A DNA stretch of 64,000 nucleotides from Pasteurella dagmatis (GCF_900186835.1 NZ_LT906448.1:2208001-2272000), one strand, 5' to 3'; shown: positions 39,622 to 53,197, counted from the stretch's first letter. A program made the numbers and translations. The notes: generated by a model not told the origin, from the letters alone.

Positions 39622-39783
39622 GTTACTTTTCTTTGCGTTGCCAAAGAAAAGTAACCAAAAGAAAGGCAACCCGAATAAGCCGCTTATCTTCATTACATTA
39701 TGATTTTCTTTACAGAAAGTTAGCTGTCTTCGCACTTTGTGCTACGCAGCCTAACTTTCTTAAAAATCATAATTACATTCGGG
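39622..39783. repeat. Palindromic element 1, downstream of hisIE
   Basis: Non-coding element in the 320-base gap between hisIE and pyrR. A perfect 14-bp dyad GTTACTTTTCTTTG/CAAAGAAAAGTAAC (39622-39655) is followed by the core shared with element 2 (AAAAGTAACCAAAAGAAA, then GCAACCC at 39666-39672). Then comes a nested long hairpin: outer 11-bp arms 39697-39707 and 39763-39773, inner 10-bp arms 39714-39723 and 39751-39760, and an apical GCAC/GTGC. CCCGAAT/ATTCGGG (39670-39676, 39777-39783) closes it. Confidence 0.8.
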
Positions 39784-39803
39784 CGTCTTACATGGGGTAT
39801 TAT

Positions 39804-40421
39804 TTATTTTGAATGGCGTTCTTTGAGTTTGCCGATCACGTCTGCCCAACTTAAATCGGCATCTTGTAGTAAAACAGTCAAGTGATAAGCCAAGTCTGCC
39901 GCTTCACAAATGGTTTCATTACGATCTTTAACTGTTGCCGCAAGTGCTGTTTCGACCCCTTCTTCCCCAACTTTCTGTGCAATACGTTTTGTGCCTTTGG
40001 CATAGAGTTGAGCGGTGTAAGAGCTTGTTGGATCAGAACCTTTACGTTCAGCAATCAAACGTTCTAATTTACTAAAGAAAATCCAATCAGGTTGGGTTGC
40101 ATGGTCAAATTGATAAAAACAGCTTTCTGCGCCTGTATGACAAGTTTCACCGATTGGATTGACCAAAATCAGCAACGTATCATTATCACAATCCAAGCTC
40201 ATATCTACCACATTTAAAAAATGCCCAGAAGTTTCACCTTTTGTCCATAAACGGTTTTTCGTACGTGAAAAAAAGGTCACTCGTTTTTCAGCTAGTGTTT
40301 TTTCTAAAGCCTCTTGGTTCATATAACCCAGCATTAACACTTCGCAAGTGGTTGCATTTTGGATAATGACAGGCAATAGGTTATCGACTTTTTGCCAGTT
40401 GATTTGAGTTGTATTTAGCAT
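39804..40421 (-). CDS. hisI: Bifunctional phosphoribosyl-AMP cyclohydrolase/phosphoribosyl-ATP diphosphatase
   Basis: HisIE fusion, 205 residues, catalysing steps two and three of histidine synthesis. N-terminal HisI domain with [24 protein letters not shown] and the zinc cysteines [13 protein letters not shown]-terminal HisE domain with [13 protein letters not shown] and [10 protein letters not shown] use the ATG at 40421, which has GAGGAAACCT; both site and first codons lie inside the end of the DUF2726 gene. Last gene of the his operon. Confidence 0.96.
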   Translation of the reverse strand: MLNTTQINWQKVDNLLPVIIQNATTCEVLMLGYMNQEALEKTLAEKRVTFFSRTKNRLWTKGETSGHFLNVVDMSLDCDNDTLLILVNPIGETCHTGAESCFYQFDHATQPDWIFFSKLERLIAERKGSDPTSSYTAQLYAKGTKRIAQKVGEEGVETALAATVKDRNETICEAADLAYHLTVLLQDADLSWADVIGKLKERHSK

Positions 40422-41009
40422 AGGTTTCCTCATTGTTTATAACATTATGAGAGTTATCATTTAATATTTTTGAGACTCGTTGAAAATCAAGTTCATCATA
40501 ATTTGTAGAAAATTCAATATATTCAATTTTTGCTTTACGGCAGCATTCTTTTTTTATTGAATCACGTTCAATAGCATTATTTTGATAATGTCCACTACCT
40601 TGATATTCAATAACAATAATTGGTTTACAGTATTGATCAATAATTAAAAAATCTACTCGTTTGCTGTTAATTAGCTTAAATGCATTGTGATCATTTGACT
40701 GGACAAACTCACCCATTGAAACTTGACTGAATAACTGAAAATTCTGTCTTTTATGATTGCTATCTAACAAGTTTGCTAATTGAGTAAAAAGTGCATATTC
40801 ACTTTTATTCATTAAATTGGATTTTGTAAATTCAGCTTTTGACACTATTTCGAGTTTGTTTGGCTGATTGAAGCCAGAATAGTTCCATCTATGTTTATTT
40901 TTTCGCTTTTTAGTCAAAATGAACATTATCGCTTTGAAAACAAAGGCGAAAATTGCCAGTCCAATTAATGGGTAAAGTCCATTAATTTGACTGAATATTC
41001 CTTGCAACA

Positions 41010-41010
<1 letters not shown>
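40381..41010 (-). CDS. Membrane-anchored DUF2726 nuclease-like protein inside the his operon
   Basis: 209 residues. One N-terminal membrane helix (about 10-32), a basic stretch, then a DUF2726 domain. Conserved-looking acids are Glu71, Asp120 (KRVDFLIID) and Glu135 in [10 protein letters not shown], the D...ExQ arrangement of PD-(D/E)XK-like nucleases. Its start overlaps the hisF stop (TAATG) and its end overlaps hisI by 41 bases, so it is translated as part of the his mRNA. It is not a histidine gene. I know of no such gene here in H. influenzae. Confidence 0.78.
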
Positions 41011-42541
<1,531 letters not shown>

Positions 42542-42557
42542 TTAAAATTGACCGCAC

Positions 42558-43154
42558 TTATTTAATATTTTCGACAAAGTTACGCAAAAATAATGCGCCA
42601 GCCTTGCCTGAGCGCTCTGGGTGGAATTGTGCACCGTAAAAATTGTTATGTTGGATGACTGCAGAAAACGGCACGCCGTAATCGCAAGTGGCAATGGTAT
42701 GCGAGTTCGGCAACACGCCATAGCTATGCACAAAATAAAAATAGTTATCTTGTTCGATACCTGCAAATAATGGGTGATCAGCGACATAATGCACTTTATT
42801 CCAGCCCATATGCGGCAACGGCAACTGACAGTCAGGCAATTTTTCTGTTCTGCCTGACATCAGTTTTAACAATTCCAAATTGCCTTCTTCGGAATATTCC
42901 GTCATTAATTGCATACCTAAACAAATTCCTAAAACAGGCTGAGTTAAGTGTTGAATAACTTCAATTAAGCCTAAATCTGCCAGATTTTGCATTGCTGCTT
43001 TAGCTGTGCCGACACCAGGTAGAATCAATTTCTCGGCAGAGCGAATTTGTTCAATATTATCGGTAATTTCTGCGTGATAACCTAAACGATCAAAGGCAAA
43101 TTTGACCGAAGAAAGGTTAGCGCAACGGGTGTTGATGATGGTGAGATTAGTCAT
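42558..43154 (-). CDS. hisH: Imidazole glycerol phosphate synthase glutaminase subunit
   Basis: 198-residue class I glutamine amidotransferase with catalytic Cys in LGICLGMQLM and the His-Glu pair in GAQFHPERSG. Supplies ammonia to HisF. The PIN-domain gene precedes it by 15 bases. Confidence 0.97.
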   Translation of the reverse strand: MTNLTIINTRCANLSSVKFAFDRLGYHAEITDNIEQIRSAEKLILPGVGTAKAAMQNLADLGLIEVIQHLTQPVLGICLGMQLMTEYSEEGNLELLKLMSGRTEKLPDCQLPLPHMGWNKVHYVADHPLFAGIEQDNYFYFVHSYGVLPNSHTIATCDYGVPFSAVIQHNNFYGAQFHPERSGKAGALFLRNFVENIK

Positions 43155-43169
43155 TTAATATTACCCAAT

Positions 43170-44291
43170 TTATTCAAATGAATGAGATATACCGATCTCA
43201 TCTAAAGTATACTGTTCATTTATTAATTTAATCTCTATGTCCCAGTCAGAACACTCTGAATCAATATTTATATTGTAACAAATAATATGGAATTGAAATT
43301 CTGGATTAACATCTACGCTTAGCTGACTAAAACCCATTGAAACTAATTCCTTATCAATCCAATCTCTAGCATAAGATTCAGCCTCGATTTCTAACTCTAA
43401 GTCAAATAAAAGCTCTATACTTAATACCCATGTTGCACTTTCTTTGTCTGATTTCCAAATGTTAAAATCTTGTACAGAAAAACCTCTAAAATAATGTGAA
43501 ATTACATCTGCATCGCAACAATATAGGTTTTCAGAATAAATAGCATTCGTATCCCAATAAATGTCATATAAAGAATTAACTATTTCAGAATAAAGTTCTG
43601 ACTTATTATCTTCTAATGTGGTAATAATTTTAGTTCTTATAATCTCAGCAATTTCATCATTTCTTACTGCAAACAATTTAGTGAATTCATCTATAGATTC
43701 AGCATAATATAGATATTTAGAGTTTTCAGTAAAGTTTTTCCAGCCTTTATCACCTGAAATAACAATTCCCTTTTGAGAGTTTTCGTTGGCGTAACTTTCT
43801 AGTAAATGTAAACAAACCGCGTCAGGGAACTCATTTTTCTTATTTAGCTTATTTTCGAAAGGAGGGTTTTTATTAAAATAAGAATAGAAAATATCACTAA
43901 AATCACAATCTTTTATGTTTAATAATTCTCCATTAAACTTTTTTAAATAATTTTTAATTTCTATTTCTATTTTTTCTAAATATTTTTCTTTTAATGAGCA
44001 AATTGGTAAATCTAAATCATTAACCAATACTTTTTTTCGTTTTACAGTGTTTATTGCACTCTCTAACTTTTCTAGATCAGAACATATCTCATCTTCTTTA
44101 TGAGATAAAACTTCTTTATAAACAACTTCTGGAAAAAGCAATTTAACTTGATATGGTAACTGTAGATATAGATCTAACAATTTTTCATTAGAAAAGTTAT
44201 ATCCTACTTGATGAAGCACAGATGTATCTAAAGAAAAAAATTTTATATTCCCAGAAATAACATCATCAATGTCTGGTAAATAATTTGGCAT
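43170..44291 (-). CDS. PIN-domain protein inside the his operon
   Basis: 373 residues. The first 190 or so form a PIN-like ribonuclease domain: Asp22 in FFSLDTSVL, Glu55 or Glu60 in LFPEVVYKE, Asp157 in NEFPDAVCLHLL and Asp181 in ISGDKGWKNF give the usual metal-binding acids. This is the DUF4935 style of PIN. The C-terminal half is acidic and strand-rich with no motif I know. A perfect AGGAGG site precedes the ATG. The gene is far more AT-rich than the his genes around it, pointing to recent gain. No antitoxin-like small gene is beside it. Target unknown; could be RNA. Confidence 0.75.
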   Translation of the reverse strand: MPNYLPDIDDVISGNIKFFSLDTSVLHQVGYNFSNEKLLDLYLQLPYQVKLLFPEVVYKEVLSHKEDEICSDLEKLESAINTVKRKKVLVNDLDLPICSLKEKYLEKIEIEIKNYLKKFNGELLNIKDCDFSDIFYSYFNKNPPFENKLNKKNEFPDAVCLHLLESYANENSQKGIVISGDKGWKNFTENSKYLYYAESIDEFTKLFAVRNDEIAEIIRTKIITTLEDNKSELYSEIVNSLYDIYWDTNAIYSENLYCCDADVISHYFRGFSVQDFNIWKSDKESATWVLSIELLFDLELEIEAESYARDWIDKELVSMGFSQLSVDVNPEFQFHIICYNINIDSECSDWDIEIKLINEQYTLDEIGISHSFE

Positions 44292-44468
44292 CTAAATGTC
44301 CTCCTACAAGCGGTCAAGTTCGCCAAAATCTTTGTAAAAAACAACCGCACTTTTTTATTTGATCATGGTGAATCCAAGCTTGGTGTCTATTTTAAATCAC
44401 AACCTGTTTTTGATAGGGTGCAAAGCATCGCACCATTCTCTTTCACATTATTTACATTTTGTCTAAAA

Positions 44469-45560
44469 TCACAACACCCCTTTCGAACTCGGCAATTCAT
44501 TCCCTTCCACTTTTATACACTGTCTTAACGTGCGTCCGAATATTTTAAACAAGCTTTCGATTTTGTGGTGGTCGTTGTCGCCTTTGGTTTTTAGGTGCAA
44601 GGTTGCCATTAGGGTGTAGGCGAGTGATTGGAAAAAATGCTCCGTCATTTCGGTGCTGAAATCGCCCACTTTGTCGCGTTTAAATTTGGCTTTGAATTTG
44701 AAATAGGGGCGACCTGATAAGTCCATCGTACATTCTGCTTTGCATTCGTCCATTGGCAACACAAAGCCGAAGCGTTGGATGCCACGTTTGTCGCCGAGCG
44801 CTTGTTTTAATGCCGTGCCGAGCGCAAGCGCAGTGTCTTCAACCGTGTGGTGTTCGTCAATCCATAAATCGCCTTTGCAGCTCACATTCATTCTAAAACC
44901 GCCGTGAGTTGCGATTTGATCGAGCATATGATCAAAGAAACCTACGCCCGTTTTGATCTCATTCACGCCACTTTCATCGAGCCAAACTTGCACTTTAATG
45001 TCAGTTTCTTTGGTGGTGCGCACCACTTCGGCATAGCGTGGTGTGCGATCTACAAGTGCGGTCTGTTTTGGCAAAAGTTTTTCAACAATCAGATCCCAGT
45101 TGAGTTTTTCACGATCATATTGCAACGCACGAATGCCAAGATTTTCCGCCAGTTGCACATCGGTGTATCGGTCGCCAATCACAAAGCTGGTGGCTGGGTC
45201 GAACAGTTTTTTATCAATATATTTTTTTAATAATTTTACTTTTGGCTTACGGCAATCGCAGTTATCTTCTGGTTTGTGTGGACAAATTAACACTTCGTCA
45301 AATTCAATGCCTTGTGACTTAAATAATGCCATCATTGCATTGTGCGGTTTGTCAAAATTTTCCTGTGGGAAAGATGGCGTACCTAAGCCATCTTGGTTAC
45401 TGACCATCACAAAACGGTAAAAAGGTTTGAGTTTCAACAGAGCCGGAATGACATTCGGCTCAAATTGTAATTTTTCTAAACTGTCGATTTGAAAATCGGT
45501 TTTAGGCTCATCAATTAAAGTGCCGTCGCGGTCGATAAAAAGAATAGATTGTTGTGTCAT
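44469..45560 (-). CDS. hisB: Histidinol-phosphatase/imidazoleglycerol-phosphate dehydratase
   Basis: Bifunctional HisB, 363 residues. HAD-type phosphatase first (FIDRDGTLI, zinc cysteines [15 protein letters not shown]), then the IGPD domain with [15 protein letters not shown] and [15 protein letters not shown] 177-base gap follows it before the PIN gene. Confidence 0.97.
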   Translation of the reverse strand: MTQQSILFIDRDGTLIDEPKTDFQIDSLEKLQFEPNVIPALLKLKPFYRFVMVSNQDGLGTPSFPQENFDKPHNAMMALFKSQGIEFDEVLICPHKPEDNCDCRKPKVKLLKKYIDKKLFDPATSFVIGDRYTDVQLAENLGIRALQYDREKLNWDLIVEKLLPKQTALVDRTPRYAEVVRTTKETDIKVQVWLDESGVNEIKTGVGFFDHMLDQIATHGGFRMNVSCKGDLWIDEHHTVEDTALALGTALKQALGDKRGIQRFGFVLPMDECKAECTMDLSGRPYFKFKAKFKRDKVGDFSTEMTEHFFQSLAYTLMATLHLKTKGDNDHHKIESLFKIFGRTLRQCIKVEGNELPSSKGVL

Positions 45561-45596
45561 ATTGTTATCCTAGTTGTCTTTTGTTCTGTCTGTATC

Positions 45597-47941
<2,345 letters not shown>

Positions 47942-47999
47942 TCTTTTTTCCTAAGGTTTAATGAGGTGACATAATTTCCCTTCTGAGTTGCCCGCTTGT

Positions 48000-48280
48000 G
48001 ATGAAATTTTTAGGTTAATTTTGAGTGTTTGAGCCAACTATGTTGGCGAGTTGCAAAATTAACTGTTAAGAAAATTTCATCTAAGAACGGAAAGCAACGA
48101 AGCAGGGTTGCGTTTCTTTTGGTTACTTTTACTCGCTTTGCTCGCCCTTTGGGCTGTTGCCTAAAGGCAACATTCAAATGTTTTCACATTTGTCTTTGGC
48201 AAAGCAAAGACAAAATCCGTAGGATTTTGAACGTTGGCTTCGCCAACGGCACGTAGTGCAAACTTGTGAGTAAAAGTAAC
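48000..48280. repeat. Palindromic element 2 with hairpin array, between hisG and hisD
   Basis: Three parts. First, a nested hairpin 48000-48081: outer 11-bp arms GATGAAATTTT/AAAATTTCATC, inner 10-bp arms GTTAATTTTG/CAAAATTAAC, apical GCCAAC/GTTGGC. Second, the core GGGTTGCG plus TTTCTTTTGGTTACTTTT (48105-48130), shared with element 1. Third, a 13-bp inverted repeat (48122-48134 with 48268-48280) enclosing seven small perfect hairpins in a row, at 48144-48154, 48156-48171, 48175-48192, 48192-48211, 48211-48229, 48232-48248 and 48249-48259. No convincing coding frame. Confidence 0.85.
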
Positions 48281-48283
48281 AAA

Positions 48284-49183
48284 CTATTCCATCATTTTCT
48301 CAATTGGTAACACTAAAATTGAGCTTGCCCCAATCTCTTTCAATTGCTCCATCGTTTCCCAAAATAGTGCCTCTTGACTGACCATGTGCATCGCTACTTT
48401 TGAGTCATCGTGTGCCAATGGCAAAATAGTTGGGTTTTCCACACCCGGTAAAAGTGCGGTAATTTCTTCTAATTTTTCTTTTGGTGCGTGGAGCATAATG
48501 TATTTGGATTCTGCTGCCTGTTGTACGCCTTGAATTCGGGTAAGTAACTTATTCACTAACGCTTGTTTTTCTGGGCTAAGTTCTGCGGCACGTTGAATTA
48601 AGCAGGATTTTGAGCGGTAAATGACTTCCACTTCTTTTAAGCCGTTGGCTTCAAGGGTAGCACCAGAAGACACTAAATCACAAATGGCATCGGCAAGCCC
48701 TGCACGTGGAGCAACTTCCACCGAACCAGTGAGCGAGCAGGTTTTGAAGTCCACGCCTTGTTGTTGCATATAGCGTTTAATTAAATTTGGGTATGAAGTC
48801 GCGATGCGGGCATCTTTAAGATCGCTTACATTGTTGTAGTTTTCATCTTGTGGAATAGCGATGGATAAACGGCAGCCACCAAAATCTAAACGGCGTAATT
48901 TTTTATAATTGACGCTTTCACCAGCAGCTTGGCGAGCCAATTCCTCTTCTTCTAAAACATTCTCACCGATAATGCCAAGATCAACGACGCCATCAAAGAC
49001 TAAACCTGGGATATCATCATCACGAACACGTAAAATATCAATGGGCATATTTTCAGCGTAAGCAATTAAACGTTGTTCTTGTAAATTTATTTTTACACCA
49101 CATTGTTTCAGTAGTGCTTGAGATTCTTGGCTTAAACGCCCAGATTTTTGCATCGCAATGCGTAGTCTTTTACTTTCGATCAT
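48284..49183 (-). CDS. hisG: ATP phosphoribosyltransferase
   Basis: Long-form HisG, 299 residues, first committed and feedback-regulated enzyme of histidine synthesis. [12 protein letters not shown] start, [13 protein letters not shown], catalytic-domain phosphate loop [10 protein letters not shown] and a C-terminal regulatory ACT-like domain. First enzyme gene after the leader and attenuator. Confidence 0.97.
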   Translation of the reverse strand: MIESKRLRIAMQKSGRLSQESQALLKQCGVKINLQEQRLIAYAENMPIDILRVRDDDIPGLVFDGVVDLGIIGENVLEEEELARQAAGESVNYKKLRRLDFGGCRLSIAIPQDENYNNVSDLKDARIATSYPNLIKRYMQQQGVDFKTCSLTGSVEVAPRAGLADAICDLVSSGATLEANGLKEVEVIYRSKSCLIQRAAELSPEKQALVNKLLTRIQGVQQAAESKYIMLHAPKEKLEEITALLPGVENPTILPLAHDDSKVAMHMVSQEALFWETMEQLKEIGASSILVLPIEKMME

Positions 49184-49221
49184 AATGTTATCCTGTGTTT
49201 GATGTTGTGAATTTTAGTTAT

Positions 49222-49255
49222 AAAAAAAGCCTCTCGAGTGGTTCCGAGAGGCTTT
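49222..49255 (-). terminator. his operon attenuator terminator
   Basis: Perfect 11-bp stem CGAGAGGCTTT/AAAGCCTCTCG with an 8-nt loop and seven U on the transcript. A competing pairing of 49242-49248 with 49277-49283 (TTCCGAG with CTCGGAA) would break it, acting as antiterminator. A further stem at 49280-49298 and pairing of 49302-49307 with the His codons complete the alternative folds. Confidence 0.88.
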
Positions 49256-49325
49256 GTTGTTGGTTATATTGCACTGCTCGGAAGATTTTCTATCTTCCAA
49301 GCACCACTAAACGCCCGAAAGATAA

Positions 49326-49367
49326 TCAGGAGTGATGGTGGTGATGAGCAATACGGTTAAAATTCAT
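49326..49367 (-). CDS. hisL: his operon leader peptide HisL
   Basis: 13-residue leader MNFNRIAHHHHHS with five histidine codons in a row and AAGGAAG before its ATG. A ribosome stalled on these codons when charged His-tRNA is scarce lets the antiterminator form and hisG onward be read. Too short for normal gene calling. Confidence 0.92.
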   Translation of the reverse strand: MNFNRIAHHHHHS

Positions 49368-49444
49368 TTTGTCTTCCTTATTGATTAATTGCTATTCAAG
49401 TTACTGTAAAAAAAATGAACTGGCAAGTGTTTTTTACAAAAAAA

Positions 49445-50200
49445 TTAGATTTTTTTCGCTTTAATAAACAACAGCACAGGACGGTGCTGTAGATCTTTAA
49501 ATTCGTTTTGCCATTCAGGCTTATCGGCAAGCATCGGTTCTGCCATTTGTTCAATTTGGAAACCCGCTTGAATTAAATTATTGATGATGGTGGCAGTGGT
49601 GCGGTGATAGGTTTTAAACGGTTGTTTAAACCAGTTACGATCACGTTCGCCTTCGTCACGATAATAATTTAAGCGGTACGCTACTTGCTGTTTATTTTCA
49701 TCTTTTTCCCAGCGATCACCACCTTGGTAACAAGTCACAATCGGGTGTTCTTGCGAGAAAATCAAATAACCATTCGGATTTAATTTTTGATGAATATCAG
49801 ATAATAATTGAGGAAAATCTTGCACATAATGAAACGCAAATGAGCTTGTGATGACATCAAAATGGCTTTCAGGCAGCTCACTGAGTTGTTCCATAGAAAG
49901 CTGATGCAAAGCAAAGTGCGGTGAATTTTGGGAAAATTTTGCTAAGTCTGTTTCTGCCTGTTTGAGCATATTTTCAGACAGATCAATGCCCACAACAAAG
50001 CGGGCATTGCGTTGTAAATAAAGTTGTAGGTGCCCACCACAACCACAGCCCAGATCTAACAGTTTTTTATCTGTCAAATCGGGCAGTAAGGACAACATTG
50101 TCGGCTTTTCTACAACTTCATTTAAGCTAATTGGATTTTCCCGCAATTTTAAATAAAGCTCAAAAAATTGCGGGGCATCATAGACGCTTTTCTTGGCCAT
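49445..50200 (-). CDS. Class I SAM-dependent methyltransferase
   Basis: 251 residues. Motif I LLDLGCGCGGHLQLYL, motif II VVGIDLSENML, and the SFAFHYVQDFPQLLSDIHQKLNPNGYL segment show a Rossmann methyltransferase. Substrate unknown; the small-molecule type (UbiE/biotin-like clade) is likelier than DNA or rRNA. Starts one base after the ushA stop (TAAG-ATG), so it is read with ushA. Carries one uptake core. Confidence 0.85.
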   Translation of the reverse strand: MAKKSVYDAPQFFELYLKLRENPISLNEVVEKPTMLSLLPDLTDKKLLDLGCGCGGHLQLYLQRNARFVVGIDLSENMLKQAETDLAKFSQNSPHFALHQLSMEQLSELPESHFDVITSSFAFHYVQDFPQLLSDIHQKLNPNGYLIFSQEHPIVTCYQGGDRWEKDENKQQVAYRLNYYRDEGERDRNWFKQPFKTYHRTTATIINNLIQAGFQIEQMAEPMLADKPEWQNEFKDLQHRPVLLFIKAKKI

Positions 50201-50201
50201 C

Positions 50202-51851
50202 TTATTTGAAGATGATGTCGTCTTTTGGATCGTACTTAGCGGCATCTAATACTTTGTTTTCTTCAAAGTATTTTTTCAACATTTCAGCATCGATGAAACC
50301 AGTGTTCACATAGCTTGGGTGTTTTTTCAAGACTGGATAGCCATCACCACCACCTGCGCAATAGTCTGGTACAGAGACTTTATATTTTTTGTTTAAATCA
50401 AGTGCTTTACCACCCACTTTTACATCAGACACTTTTTGGGCTGTACGGTCAACTACCATTGAGATACCTGCAAATTGTGGATATGCGCCACTATCTACTT
50501 GCTTCATTGCAACAACGTTCAGGTAATCTAGAAGCTCTTGACCAGTGAAATCTACCGTTGCGATCATATTGCCGAAAGGTTGAACTGTAAGAATATCTTT
50601 ATAAGTAGTTTCACCCTCATTGATATCTGCACGGATACCACCTGAGTTCATAATACCCACATCTGCTTTAACACGTTCCATTTGTGATTGTGCGATTAAA
50701 CGACCAAGGTTTGTTTGGTGGAAACGGATAATCTTACGATCGCCCACAAATTTACCTTTCACTTCACCTACTTTCACGCCTAATAAACGATCACCTTCGT
50801 CTTGGTAAGTTTTCAAGTGTGCGAATACTGCTGGATCTTCAGCAATTTCAGGTTGATATAGTTTGTATTCAGACTTACCGTCTTCTAGTTTGATTTTTTG
50901 TTTTAAGTTAACTGGGATTAATTCATATTTAACCAATTTAGTTTCGCCGTTTTTGAATTCAAAATCTGCACGACCAATAAATTTACCCCATTCTCCGGCT
51001 TGAACAATCCAAGTACCATTTTGGAAGTCTGGTTTACATTCTTCACCTGGCGTGTATTTCGCTTTGAATTGACCTTGCTCATCAATACAAACCGTATCGT
51101 GTGTGTGTCCACCAATGATTAGATCGAAAGCTCCTTTATCAAGGGTGCGAGCCATTGTGACATCACCCGGTGCATTTTGACCGTGTTTACCATCAAAATA
51201 GTAACCCATATGGGTTAATGCAATGCGGATATCTGGTTTTTCAGTTTTATTGATTTCAGCAAGTGTCGTTTTTGCTGTTTCAATTGGATTTTTGAAGATA
51301 ACGTGATCAACCACATCTGGGTTACCTAATTTTGCTGTATCTTCAGTAGTTAAACCCACAACAGCAATTTTTAAGTCATCTCTTTTCAACATTACATAAG
51401 GTTGTACTAATGATTTGTTGGTTTTTTTGTTGATAACATTGGCCGAAATGAGTGGGAATTTTGCCCATTTTTCTTGCATTTCAAGAAGTTGCATAGGGAA
51501 GTCAAATTCATGGTTACCAAGTACTGCTGTGTCATAACCAATCATATTCATCCCTTCAATATCGGGTTTTGCATTTTGCATATCAGACTCAGGTACACCT
51601 GTGTTGAAGTCACCTGCGTGAAGTAAAACAACGGAACCACCTTTGCTTTCTACTTCTTTACGAATATTATCAATTAACGTTTTGTGTGCGGCAAAACCAT
51701 ATTCACCTTTGCTGTTTTTCCAGAAATGACCGTGGGTATCGTTTGCGTGTAATACAGTTATGTTATAGGTTCTATCTTGAGTATAAGCATATGCTTGACT
51801 GATTAACCCTAATGATAATGCGAGAGTGCTGAATTTAATTAGTTTTTTCAT
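50202..51851 (-). CDS. ushA: Periplasmic UDP-sugar hydrolase/5'-nucleotidase UshA
   Basis: 549 residues, signal peptide cleaved after AYA. Metallophosphatase motifs HANDTHGHFW, GDFNTG, GNHEFD and GGHTHD, and a C-terminal nucleotidase domain with SGGIRADI. GEYGFAAHKTL and GRADFEFKNGE are close to E. coli UshA, so it is UshA rather than the related NadN. Breaks down external nucleotides for salvage, a use that fits NAD-scavenging bacteria. Confidence 0.92.
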   Translation of the reverse strand: MKKLIKFSTLALSLGLISQAYAYTQDRTYNITVLHANDTHGHFWKNSKGEYGFAAHKTLIDNIRKEVESKGGSVVLLHAGDFNTGVPESDMQNAKPDIEGMNMIGYDTAVLGNHEFDFPMQLLEMQEKWAKFPLISANVINKKTNKSLVQPYVMLKRDDLKIAVVGLTTEDTAKLGNPDVVDHVIFKNPIETAKTTLAEINKTEKPDIRIALTHMGYYFDGKHGQNAPGDVTMARTLDKGAFDLIIGGHTHDTVCIDEQGQFKAKYTPGEECKPDFQNGTWIVQAGEWGKFIGRADFEFKNGETKLVKYELIPVNLKQKIKLEDGKSEYKLYQPEIAEDPAVFAHLKTYQDEGDRLLGVKVGEVKGKFVGDRKIIRFHQTNLGRLIAQSQMERVKADVGIMNSGGIRADINEGETTYKDILTVQPFGNMIATVDFTGQELLDYLNVVAMKQVDSGAYPQFAGISMVVDRTAQKVSDVKVGGKALDLNKKYKVSVPDYCAGGGDGYPVLKKHPSYVNTGFIDAEMLKKYFEENKVLDAAKYDPKDDIIFK

Positions 51852-51937
51852 TGTAAACCTCTTTATATTGAGAATCCGCTAACTATATACTCAAAATTTT
51901 GTATCAAGCCAAGCTTTTTCCATTAAATTTGTGATGT

Positions 51938-53197
51938 TTAACCTAAAAATGTGGGTAATAGCCCAAATTGTGCTGCAACTTGTGTCACAATATTGAGTAC
52001 ACCAAATAAGATTACAAAATAAATCATAAAGTGACCACCATAAACGCGATATGTGCTGTTTTCAAAGCGCTCGCGTGTTGCTTTCGCTAAAAGTGCGGGC
52101 ACAATGGCTGCCCAAATTGTTGCAGCTAAACCAGCGTAGCCGATAGCAATCACAAAACCATAAGGGAATTGTAAGCTGAGTAAGAGTGGTGGTAAAAATG
52201 TGATTAAGGCTGCTTTGGTTCTGCCTAATAGGCTATCATCTAATTTAAATAAGTCAGAAATATAGTCAAATAAACCTAAACTTACACCTAAGAATGAGCT
52301 CGCAATTGCCATATAAGCAAAGAAATTAAGTATCACGCTAATATAATCTGTTTGGATATATTGTGATAGTGCGCTTAGTAGTGCAGCGATGTCACCACCT
52401 TTTTCAATCACTGGGGCAAATTCAGCACGAGGCAAGTTTCCTTGTACTGCTAACTGCCATAAGATGTAAATCACTAACGCAATAGTTGTACCAAGAAAGA
52501 TCGATTTCATCACACGTTTTCCATCACGATCGTAATATTTTACGAGGCTTGGTACATTACCGTGGAAGCCAAATGATACTAAGCAGACAGGAAGTGCGGT
52601 CAAAATATAAGGTAAATATTGTTGGTCTGCTTGTGCGATTTGGTTAAATAGCACCTCTGTTTTAACTGAACTAATCAAGTCGCTAGTAGAGAGGAAGAAT
52701 GCCACAACCATAGCGGTGATGAGCACTGTCGTAAAACGATCAACCGCTTTGGTGGATAACCATACAAAAGCTGCGAGGACAATACAGAAAATGAGTGAGC
52801 CGGAACTGCGGCCAATATCTACCATATTTTCTGATGAGCTGAATACTTGATTGAGTAAGTTTTGTGTAATACCACCGCCAGAGGTGATATAGGCATAGGT
52901 TAATATATAAAGCACAAAGGCAACGGAAAGCCCATTAATCATATTCCAACCATTACCTAACAAATCTTTGACGATAGTATCAAAACTTGCGCCAGTTGGA
53001 TAATGTAAGTTAGCTTCGAGAATCATTAAACCTGAAGTAGTCATACAAAACCATGTATAAGCTAAAAGCAGGATTGAGCCTATAAACCAAACTCCAGCAG
53101 TTGCAGTCGGATTTGCTAACATACCAGCACCAATCGCAGTGCCAGCGATAATCATTGAGCCTCCAATTAAGGAGGGGTGTTTTTTTATTGTTGCCAT
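51938..53197 (-). CDS. mtr: Tryptophan-specific permease Mtr
   Basis: Aromatic amino acid permease of the HAAAP family with about 11 membrane helices, 419 residues from the ATG at 53197 (MATIKKHPS). SGLMILEANLHYPTGASFDTI, FGFHGNVPSLVKYY and GYAGLAATIWAAIVPALLA match Mtr better than TyrP. Single gene, divergent from ppa. Confidence 0.9.
   Translation of the reverse strand: MATIKKHPSLIGGSMIIAGTAIGAGMLANPTATAGVWFIGSILLLAYTWFCMTTSGLMILEANLHYPTGASFDTIVKDLLGNGWNMINGLSVAFVLYILTYAYITSGGGITQNLLNQVFSSSENMVDIGRSSGSLIFCIVLAAFVWLSTKAVDRFTTVLITAMVVAFFLSTSDLISSVKTEVLFNQIAQADQQYLPYILTALPVCLVSFGFHGNVPSLVKYYDRDGKRVMKSIFLGTTIALVIYILWQLAVQGNLPRAEFAPVIEKGGDIAALLSALSQYIQTDYISVILNFFAYMAIASSFLGVSLGLFDYISDLFKLDDSLLGRTKAALITFLPPLLLSLQFPYGFVIAIGYAGLAATIWAAIVPALLAKATRERFENSTYRVYGGHFMIYFVILFGVLNIVTQVAAQFGLLPTFLG

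Noticed and set aside
43170-44291. Toxin-antitoxin locus
   Set aside because: The PIN protein is too long for a VapC toxin and there is no small partner gene on either side.
44413-44432. Hairpin GGTGC/GCACC in the hisB to PIN-gene gap as a terminator
   Set aside because: Only five base pairs and no T-run in the direction of the operon; the genes beyond it are clearly needed.
48029-48256. 75-codon open frame through the hairpin array
   Set aside because: Its product reflects the palindromes, it has no ribosome site, and the DNA structure explains the sequence better.
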